A stretch of 64,000 nucleotides of DNA from Hydrogenimonas sp. (GTDB lineage Bacteria; Campylobacterota; Campylobacteria; Campylobacterales; Hydrogenimonadaceae): positions 1,936,001-2,000,000 of the forward strand of contig AP019005.1 of NCBI GenBank assembly GCA_003945285.1. The letters are read 5' to 3'. Positions 1 to 9,541 of this stretch are shown here, piece after piece. The position numbers and the translations under genes are program-made. The notes below the pieces were generated by a model. It was not told the origin of the DNA. It made no database searches and saw nothing but the letters and a program-made list of their open reading frames with translations. Position 1 is the first letter of the stretch; each line of letters opens with the position of its first letter.

Positions 1-339
1 ACCGTAGCGCTTTTTGTTACGGGTAACGACCGGATTGGCCCGCAGGCGGAACGTCAATAGCTCTCCTTTACGAAATTGCGGGTTGTAGTATTTGGTTTCA
101 ACCTGTACGCTGTGACGGGGCAGGTGGTTCCAGTCCGGCTCCCGGAGGCTCTGAACCAGCAAATTTGCAAACCTCTCTCTTCGCTCCGGCTCCAAACGAA
201 AGAGGACTCTACCAAGCTTCTCCGGCGGATAGGTTTTGAATCCTCCCATGATAGAGCGATGCAGCCTATAGACATCGGAGAGTAGCGATTGGTTGGTTCG
301 ATCCAATAGGTCAAGTTCCATTTTGCTAAGATATATCAT
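1..339 (-). CDS. cas6e: CRISPR-associated endoribonuclease Cas6e, N-terminal part
   Basis: In type I-E systems this protein cuts the repeat of pre-crRNA and stays bound to the crRNA 3' hairpin in Cascade. Only the first 113 residues are present; the rest lies beyond the window start. The visible part begins MIYLSKMELD and contains YRLHRSIM, GRVLFRLEPE, LLVQSLREPDW and FRLRANPVVTRNKKRYG, all typical of the CasE N-terminal half. The presumed catalytic His lies in YRLHRSIM, near residue 27. The start ATG lies 14 bases inside the end of cas5e, so translation is probably coupled. No sign of damage is visible in the part shown. Confidence 0.93.
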   Translation of the reverse strand, partial: MIYLSKMELDLLDRTNQSLLSDVYRLHRSIMGGFKTYPPEKLGRVLFRLEPERRERFANLLVQSLREPDWNHLPRHSVQVETKYYNPQFRKGELLTFRLRANPVVTRNKKRYG

Positions 340-1000
340 CGCAATTCTCCCAAAAGATTTCTACATAGCGTGAAGCGAATTTTCGTTTTCCCAGAGCAAA
401 ACTGATGGGTTGATCCTGCCGGATGTATGGTGTGGGATCTTTGCTTTCTATCACGAAACGAATTGCCTCTGTGCGATTGTCATTCTCCGAATGCAAGCTT
501 TCTCTACCTGCAAAGGGGGATAGAAACGGATAGTTTTTCAGCGCTTCGGATACGCACTCGTCTCGTATGCCGTCCAAAAGCCATGGTGAGCGTGACGGCA
601 CATAGGACTTTCGGCCCAAACTTAATGGCCAGACAGGAGTGCGTAGAGCTTTGTGGATTTTTTCGAGAATCTCTCTATCTCCTTCCAGCCCTACAAGGAA
701 AACGGCATCGGCAAGATACCAGCGATCTGAAGTCAGTGTTCTTCTTCCCCCGCCGGCCGTTGCGGCATTTTGGATGGTTTGATAATCTTTCTGGACAACT
801 CCTTCGCGATCGACCCTAACCCCCATCTTCAAACCGGCAAGGTCATCTATCGGTTCGTTGCGATCCCGTCCGAGGGCAGCACACACCATGCCGATAATCC
901 CGCTTTTGCTCGGCTCTCTTTCTGTATCTCTTTGGGTAAAGTGGCTTCTGGTTCCCCAGCTCTGCATCGGGCCGGCGATTGCCATCAACAGCGTTGGCAT
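326..1000 (-). CDS. cas5e: Type I-E Cascade subunit Cas5e (CasD)
   Basis: This Cascade subunit caps the 5' handle of the crRNA. Its 224 residues are normal for the family. The N-terminus has the LLMAIAGPMQSWG signature of Cas5 (residues 4-16), followed by REPSKSGIIGMVCAALG, the glycine-rich turn conserved in Cas5e. The start ATG overlaps the cas7e stop by one base (TAATG), and the 3' end overlaps cas6e. Order and spacing fit a single transcript running from cas3. Confidence 0.95.
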   Translation of the reverse strand: MPTLLMAIAGPMQSWGTRSHFTQRDTEREPSKSGIIGMVCAALGRDRNEPIDDLAGLKMGVRVDREGVVQKDYQTIQNAATAGGGRRTLTSDRWYLADAVFLVGLEGDREILEKIHKALRTPVWPLSLGRKSYVPSRSPWLLDGIRDECVSEALKNYPFLSPFAGRESLHSENDNRTEAIRFVIESKDPTPYIRQDQPISFALGKRKFASRYVEIFWENCDDIS

Positions 1001-2124
1001 TACGATTCCTCTGGTGAGAAATATGCGGCAAGCCGCTTTTGCAACTCTTCAATGAGTGCTGGAACGCAGAGAGTTTGGGAATCATAAAAATCGGCTTCCA
1101 GCATCCATTTAGGTCCAGATCCCAAGAACTCTTCCGTACGTCTGGCCTCTTCTTTGAGAGCTTCGATAGAAGATCGTTCCACGGAGCGGTCTTTGCGGAC
1201 TGGAATCGGTTTTTCGAACGCATTGGCTAGAGATAGAGGTGCCTCTGTCAGCTCCAGTCGAATGTATTTGGGAGGAGTATGAGCGGCAAAGCTGTTTTGC
1301 ATTCCTGTGGGAATCGCCTTTATCGCCGCTTCGACGAATCCTGTAACGGCAGCTACCGCCTGGTCACTGTGCAGTTCGCCAAGATTTTCCGATAGTTTGT
1401 TCAAATCTATGTCGGCATAGCGGTAATAGGTAGCACTGGTAAATTCAATAATGCCCATCATTCCGGCACCGCTTTCATCCTCAGGCAGCAGGTCGTCTAC
1501 AGCCGTATAAAAGTCCGTCTGCAGAGAATTGGCCGACGTTCCTACGGCATGAGCCACCTGACAGGCCGCATCTACATTTAGGTTTTTATCATCGGCCATC
1601 ATACGGCCAAAGAGTGCAATGTCGGCGGCATAGCCAGATTTTTTGGCACGCTCCGACAGGATGGTTTTCATTTGCTTTTCGGTGGTTTTCTCGAACTCGG
1701 GTTTTTTTGAATCTTTTACAGCTTCCTGCCAATGATCCAAAGCGATGTCAGCCAGTTCTTCAATCTCTTTATTGCCAAGAAAAAGCAGGTACTGGGTTTT
1801 TTCGCTTTTACTAGCTTTTTTGATTCCGATGGCTTTCAGGATTGCCTCAATGGTCTTTTCAATTTCCTCGTCGGGCCGGCCGGCATTTTGAAAAATCTCT
1901 TGCAGGCGTTCGGTAAGCCTTGCGGTTCGAACCCCCAAGTCCCCGCCTGACTCTTCAATACGTCGGCGGAAGGATGGATGGGTTCGGATGCTGCGTTTTT
2001 GGCACTGACTGGAGATACGGCTGCGTTTATGGCCGCCAAAGATCACATCTTTGGGTGCCCCGGTGTCGTCACGGTTTAAGTTGGATGCGGGAAAAGTCTG
2101 GATCATATGAAGGTTCAAAAACAT
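1000..2124 (-). CDS. cas7e: Type I-E Cascade backbone subunit Cas7e (CasC)
   Basis: This subunit polymerises along the spacer part of the crRNA and forms the Cascade backbone. It has 374 residues, close to the E. coli protein. The N-terminus MFLNLHMIQTFPASNLNRD and the stretch FGGHKRSRISSQCQKRSIR (about residues 29-47) are hallmarks of the family. An AAGGAG ribosome-binding site lies at the end of cse2, a few bases before the ATG. Fourth gene of the cas operon. Confidence 0.96.
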   Translation of the reverse strand: MFLNLHMIQTFPASNLNRDDTGAPKDVIFGGHKRSRISSQCQKRSIRTHPSFRRRIEESGGDLGVRTARLTERLQEIFQNAGRPDEEIEKTIEAILKAIGIKKASKSEKTQYLLFLGNKEIEELADIALDHWQEAVKDSKKPEFEKTTEKQMKTILSERAKKSGYAADIALFGRMMADDKNLNVDAACQVAHAVGTSANSLQTDFYTAVDDLLPEDESGAGMMGIIEFTSATYYRYADIDLNKLSENLGELHSDQAVAAVTGFVEAAIKAIPTGMQNSFAAHTPPKYIRLELTEAPLSLANAFEKPIPVRKDRSVERSSIEALKEEARRTEEFLGSGPKWMLEADFYDSQTLCVPALIEELQKRLAAYFSPEES

Positions 2125-2127
2125 GGT

Positions 2128-2604
2128 TCACTCCTTTTCGTTTTTTGATTCGGTTTGGTAAAAAGATCGGGCCCAATTGAGTTGGACATAGCGGTCGGGA
2201 TGCTCCCACGCCAATAAATCGCGCAAAAGTCGGCGATAGTCTATTGGAATGTTTTTACTCTTCAGCAGCGAAACTACACTTTTTAATCGTGAGGGCAATT
2301 CGTCGCTCTGAGAATCCAAAAGCCAGCTGAAACGCCACTGTAGAGAGTCGTTTCGCTCCAGCGCACCCATCGAGGCTCCCAGGTTCCTTCCATCTTCGAT
2401 TGTAGGGTCATGGTGGTAGCCGTAAAGTGCCGCAATGGTAAAATAGATCCAGTCATTGGATCGGTAACGGTCCAAAAAAGGAACTACATAACGATACATC
2501 TCGGGATCACCCGATGCTTTTCCCAAACCGCGGCGCAGCGCCGCCATCGCACCCCTGTCTTCTTCAAGTTTTTCGAGGTATTCGATAAAAGAGTATTCAC
2601 TCAC
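2128..2604 (-). CDS. cse2: Type I-E Cascade small subunit Cse2 (CasB)
   Basis: Cse2 forms a dimer in the belly of Cascade and helps hold the R-loop. The 158-residue, Arg/Lys-rich, all-helical sequence fits the family. Features seen are the basic stretch AALRRGLGKASGDPEMYRYV (residues 21-40) and the C-terminal RLLRDLLAWEHPDRYVQLNWARSFY. The start overlaps the cas8e stop by four bases (ATGA). Sequence conservation in this family is low, so position in the operon carries much of the weight. Confidence 0.92.
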   Translation of the reverse strand: MSEYSFIEYLEKLEEDRGAMAALRRGLGKASGDPEMYRYVVPFLDRYRSNDWIYFTIAALYGYHHDPTIEDGRNLGASMGALERNDSLQWRFSWLLDSQSDELPSRLKSVVSLLKSKNIPIDYRRLLRDLLAWEHPDRYVQLNWARSFYQTESKNEKE

Positions 2605-4082
2605 TGCTCTCTCCTTTGTTTGAGATATAGGGTCCGTTCACCCAGAGCGACGGCCTCCAGCCCTCTGGCTTTATCTGTCATAAACCCCATCGTGGTTTTC
2701 CGGTAAGCATCTCTCATGGATGATGTTACGACATCGCGCCAACTCTTTAAGGCGTCCGACTGGTCTATCATCTCCAGGAAGCGGCGAAAGGGGCCGTCGA
2801 GCGTCTGCCAGTAAAGGGTTTCCGCTTTGTCCTTTACGCCGCCTGCTTCTATTTCGAGGTGGCCGGCGAAACTTCCGATCGCATTGCGCAGAACCTTTTT
2901 TCCCTCTTCGCCAAGCGACAAGGCAAGCTCAAGCTTTTTGCGTGTTTCGGCCTTTTCCAGTATGGAAAAGGGGATAGGCAACGATTCTTTGACATAGGCA
3001 AGCGGACTGGCCTGGTCATTGACGATTCCGTAGGCCGTAAGACGATATGGGCGTCTCGCTTCGCTACGCCCCATCTCCGCCAATTGAGATAGAGGTGCGA
3101 TCGTGAAACCGCTTTGGTTGTAACGGAAAAGGGTGTCGCTGTCACGCCAAAAGAGACGTTCCATGGATAGATTGAGAGGTATCTCGCCCCTTTTTTTGTC
3201 GATTTTTGTAGGGACAAAGGGTTCTTTGAAAAATGTCTTGAACGAATCACCGCAGGCGATGAGAACATGATCGACACGACCACCGTTTTCAAGTAGGTGA
3301 ATATTGCGGCCTCTGAAGGTGAGATAATCCAAGTACCCTTCGGGCATACGTTCATCACAGCGTGTAGCTTCATCTCTCTCCCAGCAGGGTAAGCCCCATC
3401 CAAACTGCTTGGAATATAGCGGCCCCAAAAGTTGAGGAGTCAGGGTATTCAACACCAAAGTCTCGAAAAGAGAATCTCCTAAAACAAAGACATGATAGCC
3501 GTTGACCATAGGGGCATGCAAGCAGTTTCCTTGCCAGCCGCATAGGTCGCTTCCTTTTTTGAACGTTCCGCCAAAGAGATAGTTATTGCCAAGCATAAGC
3601 GCATAGGCAGACTCTTTGGGGCTTAATTGCAAAGAACTTTTGTCGGTTGTATGATCAAAAAGAGTCACATTGTTACCGGAAGCTTTATGGGGCAACAATA
3701 TAGAAATCGATAACGGTTCGATGGTTTCTTCCGACCGGTTGGTCTGACGTGTGAGTTTGCCGTTCTGCATAAAGGGATATAGAGGATGGAAGAGATCGAA
3801 GCGTTCATACCACTTTTCGAAATACTCATTTATCCGTTTCTCATCATATTTGCCTTTTTTGCAAGCATCTCTCCACGCTTTCTTGTCTGCAGGTCCATCC
3901 AAAACCCGGTGGCTGATTGCAAGGACTATTTTCATCAATACAGCTTCGACCAGGGGAGGATCGGTATGAAAGCCGCGTATCTCGTGGGCCCGTTCGAAAA
4001 GTTCCATAAGTCCGAGGCTTTTTTCTGAGCCGTCGAGAAAGGTGCAGTCGATCCAGGGTTCTTCTATAAGGTTGTAGTTCAC
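2601..4082 (-). CDS. cas8e: Type I-E Cascade large subunit Cas8e (Cse1, CasA)
   Basis: The large Cascade subunit recognises the PAM in target DNA and recruits Cas3. It has 493 residues against about 502 in E. coli. The N-terminus MNYNLIEEPWIDC and the segment FDLFHPLYPFMQ (about residues 96-107) are diagnostic of Cse1. The gene overlaps cas3 upstream and cse2 downstream by four bases each (ATGA), indicating translational coupling. Confidence 0.95.
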   Translation of the reverse strand: MNYNLIEEPWIDCTFLDGSEKSLGLMELFERAHEIRGFHTDPPLVEAVLMKIVLAISHRVLDGPADKKAWRDACKKGKYDEKRINEYFEKWYERFDLFHPLYPFMQNGKLTRQTNRSEETIEPLSISILLPHKASGNNVTLFDHTTDKSSLQLSPKESAYALMLGNNYLFGGTFKKGSDLCGWQGNCLHAPMVNGYHVFVLGDSLFETLVLNTLTPQLLGPLYSKQFGWGLPCWERDEATRCDERMPEGYLDYLTFRGRNIHLLENGGRVDHVLIACGDSFKTFFKEPFVPTKIDKKRGEIPLNLSMERLFWRDSDTLFRYNQSGFTIAPLSQLAEMGRSEARRPYRLTAYGIVNDQASPLAYVKESLPIPFSILEKAETRKKLELALSLGEEGKKVLRNAIGSFAGHLEIEAGGVKDKAETLYWQTLDGPFRRFLEMIDQSDALKSWRDVVTSSMRDAYRKTTMGFMTDKARGLEAVALGERTLYLKQRREQ

Positions 4083-6658
4083 TCTTTCTCCTTTTTCGGT
4101 GTAATGACCATTCCAAGCCGTTCATCATAATAGGCGGCCCAACCGCCTCTTTCTACCTGCTCTTCCGGATCGAAGGGAACGGCATGGCGCAGCATCGGTT
4201 CCTCTCTCCATGTTTCCGGGGTTTCCCGCTTAAGCATCTCCTCTACCAGCCAGCGGGTTTGGATTTTCAGTGTTTGCATATAGATTCTTTCGACGTCGCT
4301 GAAATTTTCAATCTGTCGATCTTGCGGTTCTGTAATGGCAAGAGTAACAGTCGGAGGGCCCAAACGGGTCTTGGCGCGAGGATCATCGGGGTCGTCACCC
4401 AGTCTGTTATCCAACGAGTCGAGCAGTTCTTCTCCGTCATTGTCGAGATTTTCCGGTATGGAATATTGACAGGCCAAAAAGATATCGGCATACTCTTCGC
4501 CGAGCTTCTCCTCGTTCCACTTTTCGATCTTTTCTTCCTCGTCTCCCCCGTACACCGATTCCACCAGCGATGTGAGCCCGTGAGGGAAGGTAATTTCAAC
4601 CGTTTGGTAATTTTCCGTGTCGCTTTCGAAGAGTTTTGCGGTGCGGTAAAGCAGTATGGGGAAATAGAGAAATCGGCTTTTGCCGAAAATCTTCTCGTCT
4701 TCACTCAAACGGGGCGGTAGCAGAACATGCAGCTCTTTTTTCTGCAAACCGGCGGGGCGTTCCCGTCTGTGGCGATGGAGCCGCCCCATACGTTGAAGCA
4801 ATAGATCCACAGGCGCCAGATCGGAGATCATCAGGTCGAAGTCAAGATCGAGACTCTGTTCGATCATCTGGGTAGCGACCACGATACCACGCCGGGGCCT
4901 TGCACCCTTTTTGCCGTATCGTTGCACGATGCGTTTTTCGATTTCGAGACGTTTTTGAAGTGGAAACCGGGCGTGGAACAGGTCCAACTCTTCCTCTTCG
5001 AAATAGCGGGAAAGCTCTTCAAAGAGTCTCTGGGCATCCGCGACGGTATTGATAATCACCGCGGCGCAACCTCCCTCTTGTAGTTGTATTTGGAGCATGG
5101 TGACGACCGGTTCCCAACTCTCTTCCTCCTTGATCAATGGGCTGATCCACGCGGTTTCCTCATCGAGGCTGTAGATCGTTTCCGAAACAAGAGCACCATC
5201 TGCAGAGATTCCATGAACCGCCGGATAGGATGCCAATGTTAGTGAATCCACCCTTCCCGCATCATAGGCGCTCAGCAGGGAAGAGCGTTTCTCGGCGGGA
5301 AGTGTCGCTGAGAGCAAGATGACAGTGCTTCCCAAAAAACGGAGCCAGCTTATAAGTACTTCGAGCAGTTTGCTCATATAGGCGTCATAAGCGTGCACTT
5401 CGTCAATGATGACGGTTTTGCCCGCAAGCGCAAATAGTCTTAGAAAAAAGTGCCGACTGCGTAAAGCCCCCAAAAGAATCTGATCGACGGTCCCCGCACC
5501 GTAATGGGCTAAGAGCGATCGTTTACCGCCGCCAAACCAGCTACTGGCATAAAGCGCTCCTTCGTCTGTATAGATGGCATGAAGTTTCAGCTGCCTGTAG
5601 AGGGGATTGAGTGAAGCCGTACCGTGGAGCAGATGGAGTTCACTTTGGCCGACATTGAACCGTTTGAGAAACTCTTCAAGGCGTGCATAAACCATATTAC
5701 CTGTTGCTTGCGTGGGCAGTGCAAAATAGAGGCCGTGTGACCGCATATGAGAGCAAACCTCCGCAAACACTCCCAATGCCGCTTCGGTTTTACCCAGACC
5801 CATCGGTGCTTCTATAACCATCATAAAAGGATTGTGAAGTTTTTCGCCAATACGCAAAGCAGTCTCTTGAACAGGGTTGAGCGAATCGAAATGGGGGAAA
5901 AGGTCAAAAAAGCTTTTTTCGTTTTTTGGCAAAGCAGAGATATGGAGTATGTCAAGGGCTTTTTGGGCCCGTCGCAATGACTCAGAGTAGTAGGTTTCAA
6001 TATCTGACGCATACGATTGATACTGGAAATACTCTTCCGATGAGCCTATCCAATCGGCAAGTGTACATAGACCCATGATCTGGATCTGCGTTGCGGCATC
6101 TGGCAGCGAATTGGGATAGTGTTTGATGTCAAATAGGCGCTCCAGCTCATCAACAAGCTGTAAGCGGGCTTCTTCCCAAACTCCTGTGCCGACAATATGC
6201 TCTTCATCGTATCGTGAAGGCAGATTTCCATGATGAGAGCTAATCGTTCGCGCCCATCCGGAGGCGACGTCCTCGTCAACGTTCTTAGTTATGAGCAGGT
6301 CTGTCAATAGCTGTTGACCGCTTATGGAATGATTGGTTTCGGCAAGAGTGGAGAAGTCAAACCCTCTCTCTTTAAGAAAATCGGCAAGACTCTGCACCTT
6401 CGCCTGAAAACCCGGAGTCGCTTTTCCAAAATCGTGTAGAGCAACCCAATAGAGCAAGAAAGCACGCGCATTTTCATAATTGGGAATACCGCAATCTATG
6501 ACAGATTGAAGAAGAGTCTCCTCTCCCATTTTTTCAATCAGCTTTTCCACTACAGCTGCTACATCGAGCATATGATGTATTAATGGATGATATTCACCAT
6601 TTCGATGATTGAATTTTGCCCATAAACAAAAAACAACATCGCTATTTTTTCCTGACAT
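4079..6658 (-). CDS. cas3: CRISPR-associated helicase-nuclease Cas3 (type I-E)
   Basis: Cas3 nicks and degrades target DNA after Cascade recruits it. In order, the 859 residues hold an HD nuclease domain (HH at 28-29, LHDFGKATPGFQ with H75-D76, SSHHGN at about 140-145), then a superfamily-2 helicase with Walker A EAPMGLGKT (283-291), DEVH box (419-422), SAT motif (450-452) and motif VI QRMGRLHRH (622-630). All expected catalytic residues appear present. A good AAAGGGG ribosome-binding site precedes the ATG. First gene of the operon; no CRISPR array lies upstream within the window. Confidence 0.97.
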   Translation of the reverse strand: MSGKNSDVVFCLWAKFNHRNGEYHPLIHHMLDVAAVVEKLIEKMGEETLLQSVIDCGIPNYENARAFLLYWVALHDFGKATPGFQAKVQSLADFLKERGFDFSTLAETNHSISGQQLLTDLLITKNVDEDVASGWARTISSHHGNLPSRYDEEHIVGTGVWEEARLQLVDELERLFDIKHYPNSLPDAATQIQIMGLCTLADWIGSSEEYFQYQSYASDIETYYSESLRRAQKALDILHISALPKNEKSFFDLFPHFDSLNPVQETALRIGEKLHNPFMMVIEAPMGLGKTEAALGVFAEVCSHMRSHGLYFALPTQATGNMVYARLEEFLKRFNVGQSELHLLHGTASLNPLYRQLKLHAIYTDEGALYASSWFGGGKRSLLAHYGAGTVDQILLGALRSRHFFLRLFALAGKTVIIDEVHAYDAYMSKLLEVLISWLRFLGSTVILLSATLPAEKRSSLLSAYDAGRVDSLTLASYPAVHGISADGALVSETIYSLDEETAWISPLIKEEESWEPVVTMLQIQLQEGGCAAVIINTVADAQRLFEELSRYFEEEELDLFHARFPLQKRLEIEKRIVQRYGKKGARPRRGIVVATQMIEQSLDLDFDLMISDLAPVDLLLQRMGRLHRHRRERPAGLQKKELHVLLPPRLSEDEKIFGKSRFLYFPILLYRTAKLFESDTENYQTVEITFPHGLTSLVESVYGGDEEEKIEKWNEEKLGEEYADIFLACQYSIPENLDNDGEELLDSLDNRLGDDPDDPRAKTRLGPPTVTLAITEPQDRQIENFSDVERIYMQTLKIQTRWLVEEMLKRETPETWREEPMLRHAVPFDPEEQVERGGWAAYYDERLGMVITPKKEKE

Positions 6659-6719
6659 CGCACACCCCTTTCAGGGATTTTATCATGTAGCCTATAAATG
6701 CGTCAATATCGATTTACAA

Positions 6720-6862
6720 CCTTAATCTAGAAATAATTTGAAATCACTGTGATGCTTGTGGTCAGGCGGTTTCAGAAGAGTTTGAGGCGCACCCGCAGGG
6801 TGCGTCGATGATTTTATGATAATGACCGTGATGAGTTCCCATTGCTCTATTTTGAAATTTGG
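6720..6862 (+). repeat. Family-2 palindromic mobile element, degenerate copy A
   Basis: This 143-bp block fills most of the gap between cas3 and the PBP1A gene. It aligns base by base with the reverse complement of the block at 27926-28088: GCTTGTGGTCAGGCGGTTTC, GAGGCGCACCC, GGTGCGTCGATGATTTT, GATGAGTTC and CTATTTTGAAATTT occur in the same order. It lacks about 20 bases present in that copy, and its ends have drifted from CCC-N-AATCTCGAAATAGA. The centre is a hairpin, GCGCACCC-GCA-GGGTGCGTC. It has no coding potential. A target duplication is no longer visible. Confidence 0.72.
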
Positions 6863-6902
6863 ATGAGTTGTTATTAAAATGGCACCATCCGCAATCACGG
6901 CA

Positions 6903-8846
6903 TCAAAAAAGAATATCCTCTTCAGGCTCTACACCGTTGTCGGCGGGCAGCGGAGATATATCTGTGTAGATAAGATCCTTTCCGTTCCGTTTGGCGTGGT
7001 AGACGCCTTCGGGCTCTTCGAACTCTCTTTTATACTCCGGATGTTTTCTGACCAGCTCCGTATAGAAGGCTCTGGCCACAGGTGCGGCGGTCCGTCCTCC
7101 GGTTTCATGTTTGGGCAGAGGGGTGTTGTCGTCGTTTCCGAACCATACTATGGTCTCGATATCCGGAGTGAAGGAGCAGAACCATGTATCCACGCTGTTG
7201 TTGGTGGTTCCCGTCTTTCCGGCTATGTCCATCCCTCTTACGCGGGCGTTTCTGCCGGTACCCCTGCGTACTACGTCGCGCAGCATATCCACCATCAGGT
7301 ATGCCTGCGGTTTGGGGTATACCTCTTTGCTTTGCGGTTCGAAACGTTTTACAAGCCTCCCTTTCGAATCGTATAGAGCGGTAACGAGTCTCGGCTCATG
7401 CAGTGTTCCCATATCCGCAAAAACAGTATAGAGCTTTGCCATCTGCATAGGCGAAAGAGCAAGATTTCCCAGCGCTATCGAGAGGTTGTAGGGCAGATCT
7501 TTTATGCCGAAGGGCTCCAGCTTTTTATGAAGGGTCGTAATACCGATCTCATTCACGAGATTTATCGTCGCAAGGTTTCTGGAGTGCACCAGAGCCTCTC
7601 TCAGGGTTATGATACCTTTGTAGTCCTTTTCATAGTTTTTCGGCTGCCACAGCTTCTGTGTGTCACCCTCCTCGAAACGGTATGTGCGGGCTATGTCCGG
7701 TATCTTGCTTATGGGGTTGTAGCCCAGATTCAGAGCAGTTTCGTAGATGAAAGGTTTAAAGGCCGATCCGGGCTGGCGCCTTGAAGAGACGGCTCTGTTG
7801 AAGGCGCTGGCAGAGTAATCCACCCCTCCGACCATCGCTAAAACATCGCCGCTTCTGCCGTCTAGCACAACCATCGCACCGTTGAAGGTGTCGGATACGT
7901 CGGTATCGCTTTTATGCCGTTTCCTGTAAGCATCGTAGCCGTACTTCAGGGCACGTCTTGCCATCTGCTGATACTCCAGGTCCACAGCGATGTCGATTCG
8001 GTAGCCTCCGCGCCTTATATCGGGGTAGGAGGGAATCAGCCTGTTGATCACCGCATCGACCACATAGGGCGCCCTGTTCTTGGTCAGCGTATCGTCGTAG
8101 ACTTTCGGCGCCTCTTTTACCGCACTCATATATGTAGCCTCGTCTATCCAACCGAGTGTGCGCATACGCTCCAGCACACGGTTGGCCCTGGCCATCGCGT
8201 TGGCGTAACGGCGGGTCGGATCGTAAGCGCTCGGAGCTTTGGGGAGTCCTACCAGCACGGCTATCTCTTTCAATGAGAGCTCATCCAGGTCTTTTCTGAA
8301 ATAGCCGAGTGCCGCTGTGCGTATGCCGTAGTAGCCGTGGCCGAAGAAGATGGCGTTCAGGTAACGCTCCAGAATCTGCTCTTTAGTTAGATCACGCTCA
8401 AGCCTGATCGAAAGAAGCGCCTCTTTTATCTTCCTTTCGATCTTCTTTTCACGCGTAAGCAGTGTCGATTTGACCAGCTGCTGAGTCAGGGTAGAGGCAC
8501 CCTCCACCAGTTTGCGGGCCTTTATATCCTTTATTATCGCTCTGAAGATAGCCTCCGGGTTTACGCCGTGATGCTCGAAGAACATCGTATCTTCTATAGC
8601 CACGAGCGCCTCTATCACTCTCCCCGGTATCTCGTCGTAGGGAACATATATGCGGTGCTCTTTTTCAAACACATTGGCGACCAGCTTTCCGTTCCGGTCG
8701 AAAATCTGCGTAGTCTTAGGAGGGTTGTACTCTACCAGCGGACGCACTTCGTGGCCGATCTCGAAGTAGAGATAGACAAGGTAGCCGGCCAGTGCAAGCA
8801 TGACCAGGACCCCGAGCCTGACACTCCATCTGAACAGAAACTTCAT
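6903..8846 (-). CDS. pbpA: Penicillin-binding protein 1A (glycosyltransferase/transpeptidase)
   Basis: A bifunctional class A PBP that polymerises and crosslinks peptidoglycan in the periplasm. Residues 10-28 form one membrane anchor. The GT51 domain has EDTMFFEHHG (85-94, catalytic E85) and GASTLTQQLVKS (116-127). The transpeptidase domain has the SxxK motif at S361-K364, SRN at 422-424 and KTGT at 544-547, so both activities look intact. The 647-residue length is typical. The start overlaps the upstream ATPase gene by four bases. Proximity to alaS and maf is seen in other Campylobacterota. Confidence 0.95.
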   Translation of the reverse strand: MKFLFRWSVRLGVLVMLALAGYLVYLYFEIGHEVRPLVEYNPPKTTQIFDRNGKLVANVFEKEHRIYVPYDEIPGRVIEALVAIEDTMFFEHHGVNPEAIFRAIIKDIKARKLVEGASTLTQQLVKSTLLTREKKIERKIKEALLSIRLERDLTKEQILERYLNAIFFGHGYYGIRTAALGYFRKDLDELSLKEIAVLVGLPKAPSAYDPTRRYANAMARANRVLERMRTLGWIDEATYMSAVKEAPKVYDDTLTKNRAPYVVDAVINRLIPSYPDIRRGGYRIDIAVDLEYQQMARRALKYGYDAYRKRHKSDTDVSDTFNGAMVVLDGRSGDVLAMVGGVDYSASAFNRAVSSRRQPGSAFKPFIYETALNLGYNPISKIPDIARTYRFEEGDTQKLWQPKNYEKDYKGIITLREALVHSRNLATINLVNEIGITTLHKKLEPFGIKDLPYNLSIALGNLALSPMQMAKLYTVFADMGTLHEPRLVTALYDSKGRLVKRFEPQSKEVYPKPQAYLMVDMLRDVVRRGTGRNARVRGMDIAGKTGTTNNSVDTWFCSFTPDIETIVWFGNDDNTPLPKHETGGRTAAPVARAFYTELVRKHPEYKREFEEPEGVYHAKRNGKDLIYTDISPLPADNGVEPEEDILF

Positions 8847-9541
8847 TCTCTAAACTCCCGGTTTGCGAAATTGGCCGCTATGAGCGCCCTTGTATACTCC
8901 GATTTCGGATTCTCTATAACTCTGCGCATCGGCCCGCTCTCAATCACCTTCCCCTCTCTTATGACCGTAATGTGCTCACACAGTTTCCGTGCGGTCGATA
9001 TATCGTGCGTGACGAATAGCATCTTGAAGCCGAGCCTCTCCTGCAGCTGGAGCAGCAGCCGCACAACAGTCTCTCTCAGCTGTGCGTCGAGTGCGGTCGT
9101 AGGCTCGTCCAGCAGCAGCAGCTTCGGTTCGCCCGCAAGGGCCATTGCGATTACGACCCGCTGGAGCTGGCCGCCCGAAAGCTCCGGCACGAAACGCTCC
9201 AGCAACCCGGCTTCGAGTCCAACCCGCTCCATCATCTCTTCGGCGCGCTCCTCGAAAAGAATCCACTGGTCTTTTATCTTTGTAAGAGGCGAGAGGGCGG
9301 TAAAGGGGTTCTGCGGAACGTATGCCAGCGTCGAGCCGCGCTTCGGTTCGAAGTCGCTTTCACACTCCAAAACGGCATCGAAGCCTGCCGGAAGCATCCC
9401 TAGAAGCGCTTTAAGTGTCAGGCTCTTGCCGCTGCCGCTCTCACCCACCAGCGCCAAAGAGCTCTCTATCTCGAACGAAATATCGACATAGACCCTCTCC
9501 CGGGTCGAAATCTTCACTCTTTTGCAGAGAAACCTATCCAT
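8843..9541 (-). CDS. Orphan ABC transporter ATPase, OppD/DppD-like
   Basis: A single ATP-binding cassette: Walker A GESGSGKS (residues 34-41), signature LSGGQLQR, Walker B LLLLDEP and the H-loop in FVTHD are all present. It most resembles the nucleotide-binding subunits of peptide/nickel importers, but at 232 residues it lacks their usual C-terminal extension (about 330 residues). No permease or binding protein is nearby, so partner and substrate are unknown. It overlaps bioF by 8 bases and the PBP1A gene by 4, placing it inside that operon. Confidence 0.85.
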   Translation of the reverse strand: MDRFLCKRVKISTRERVYVDISFEIESSLALVGESGSGKSLTLKALLGMLPAGFDAVLECESDFEPKRGSTLAYVPQNPFTALSPLTKIKDQWILFEERAEEMMERVGLEAGLLERFVPELSGGQLQRVVIAMALAGEPKLLLLDEPTTALDAQLRETVVRLLLQLQERLGFKMLFVTHDISTARKLCEHITVIREGKVIESGPMRRVIENPKSEYTRALIAANFANREFRE

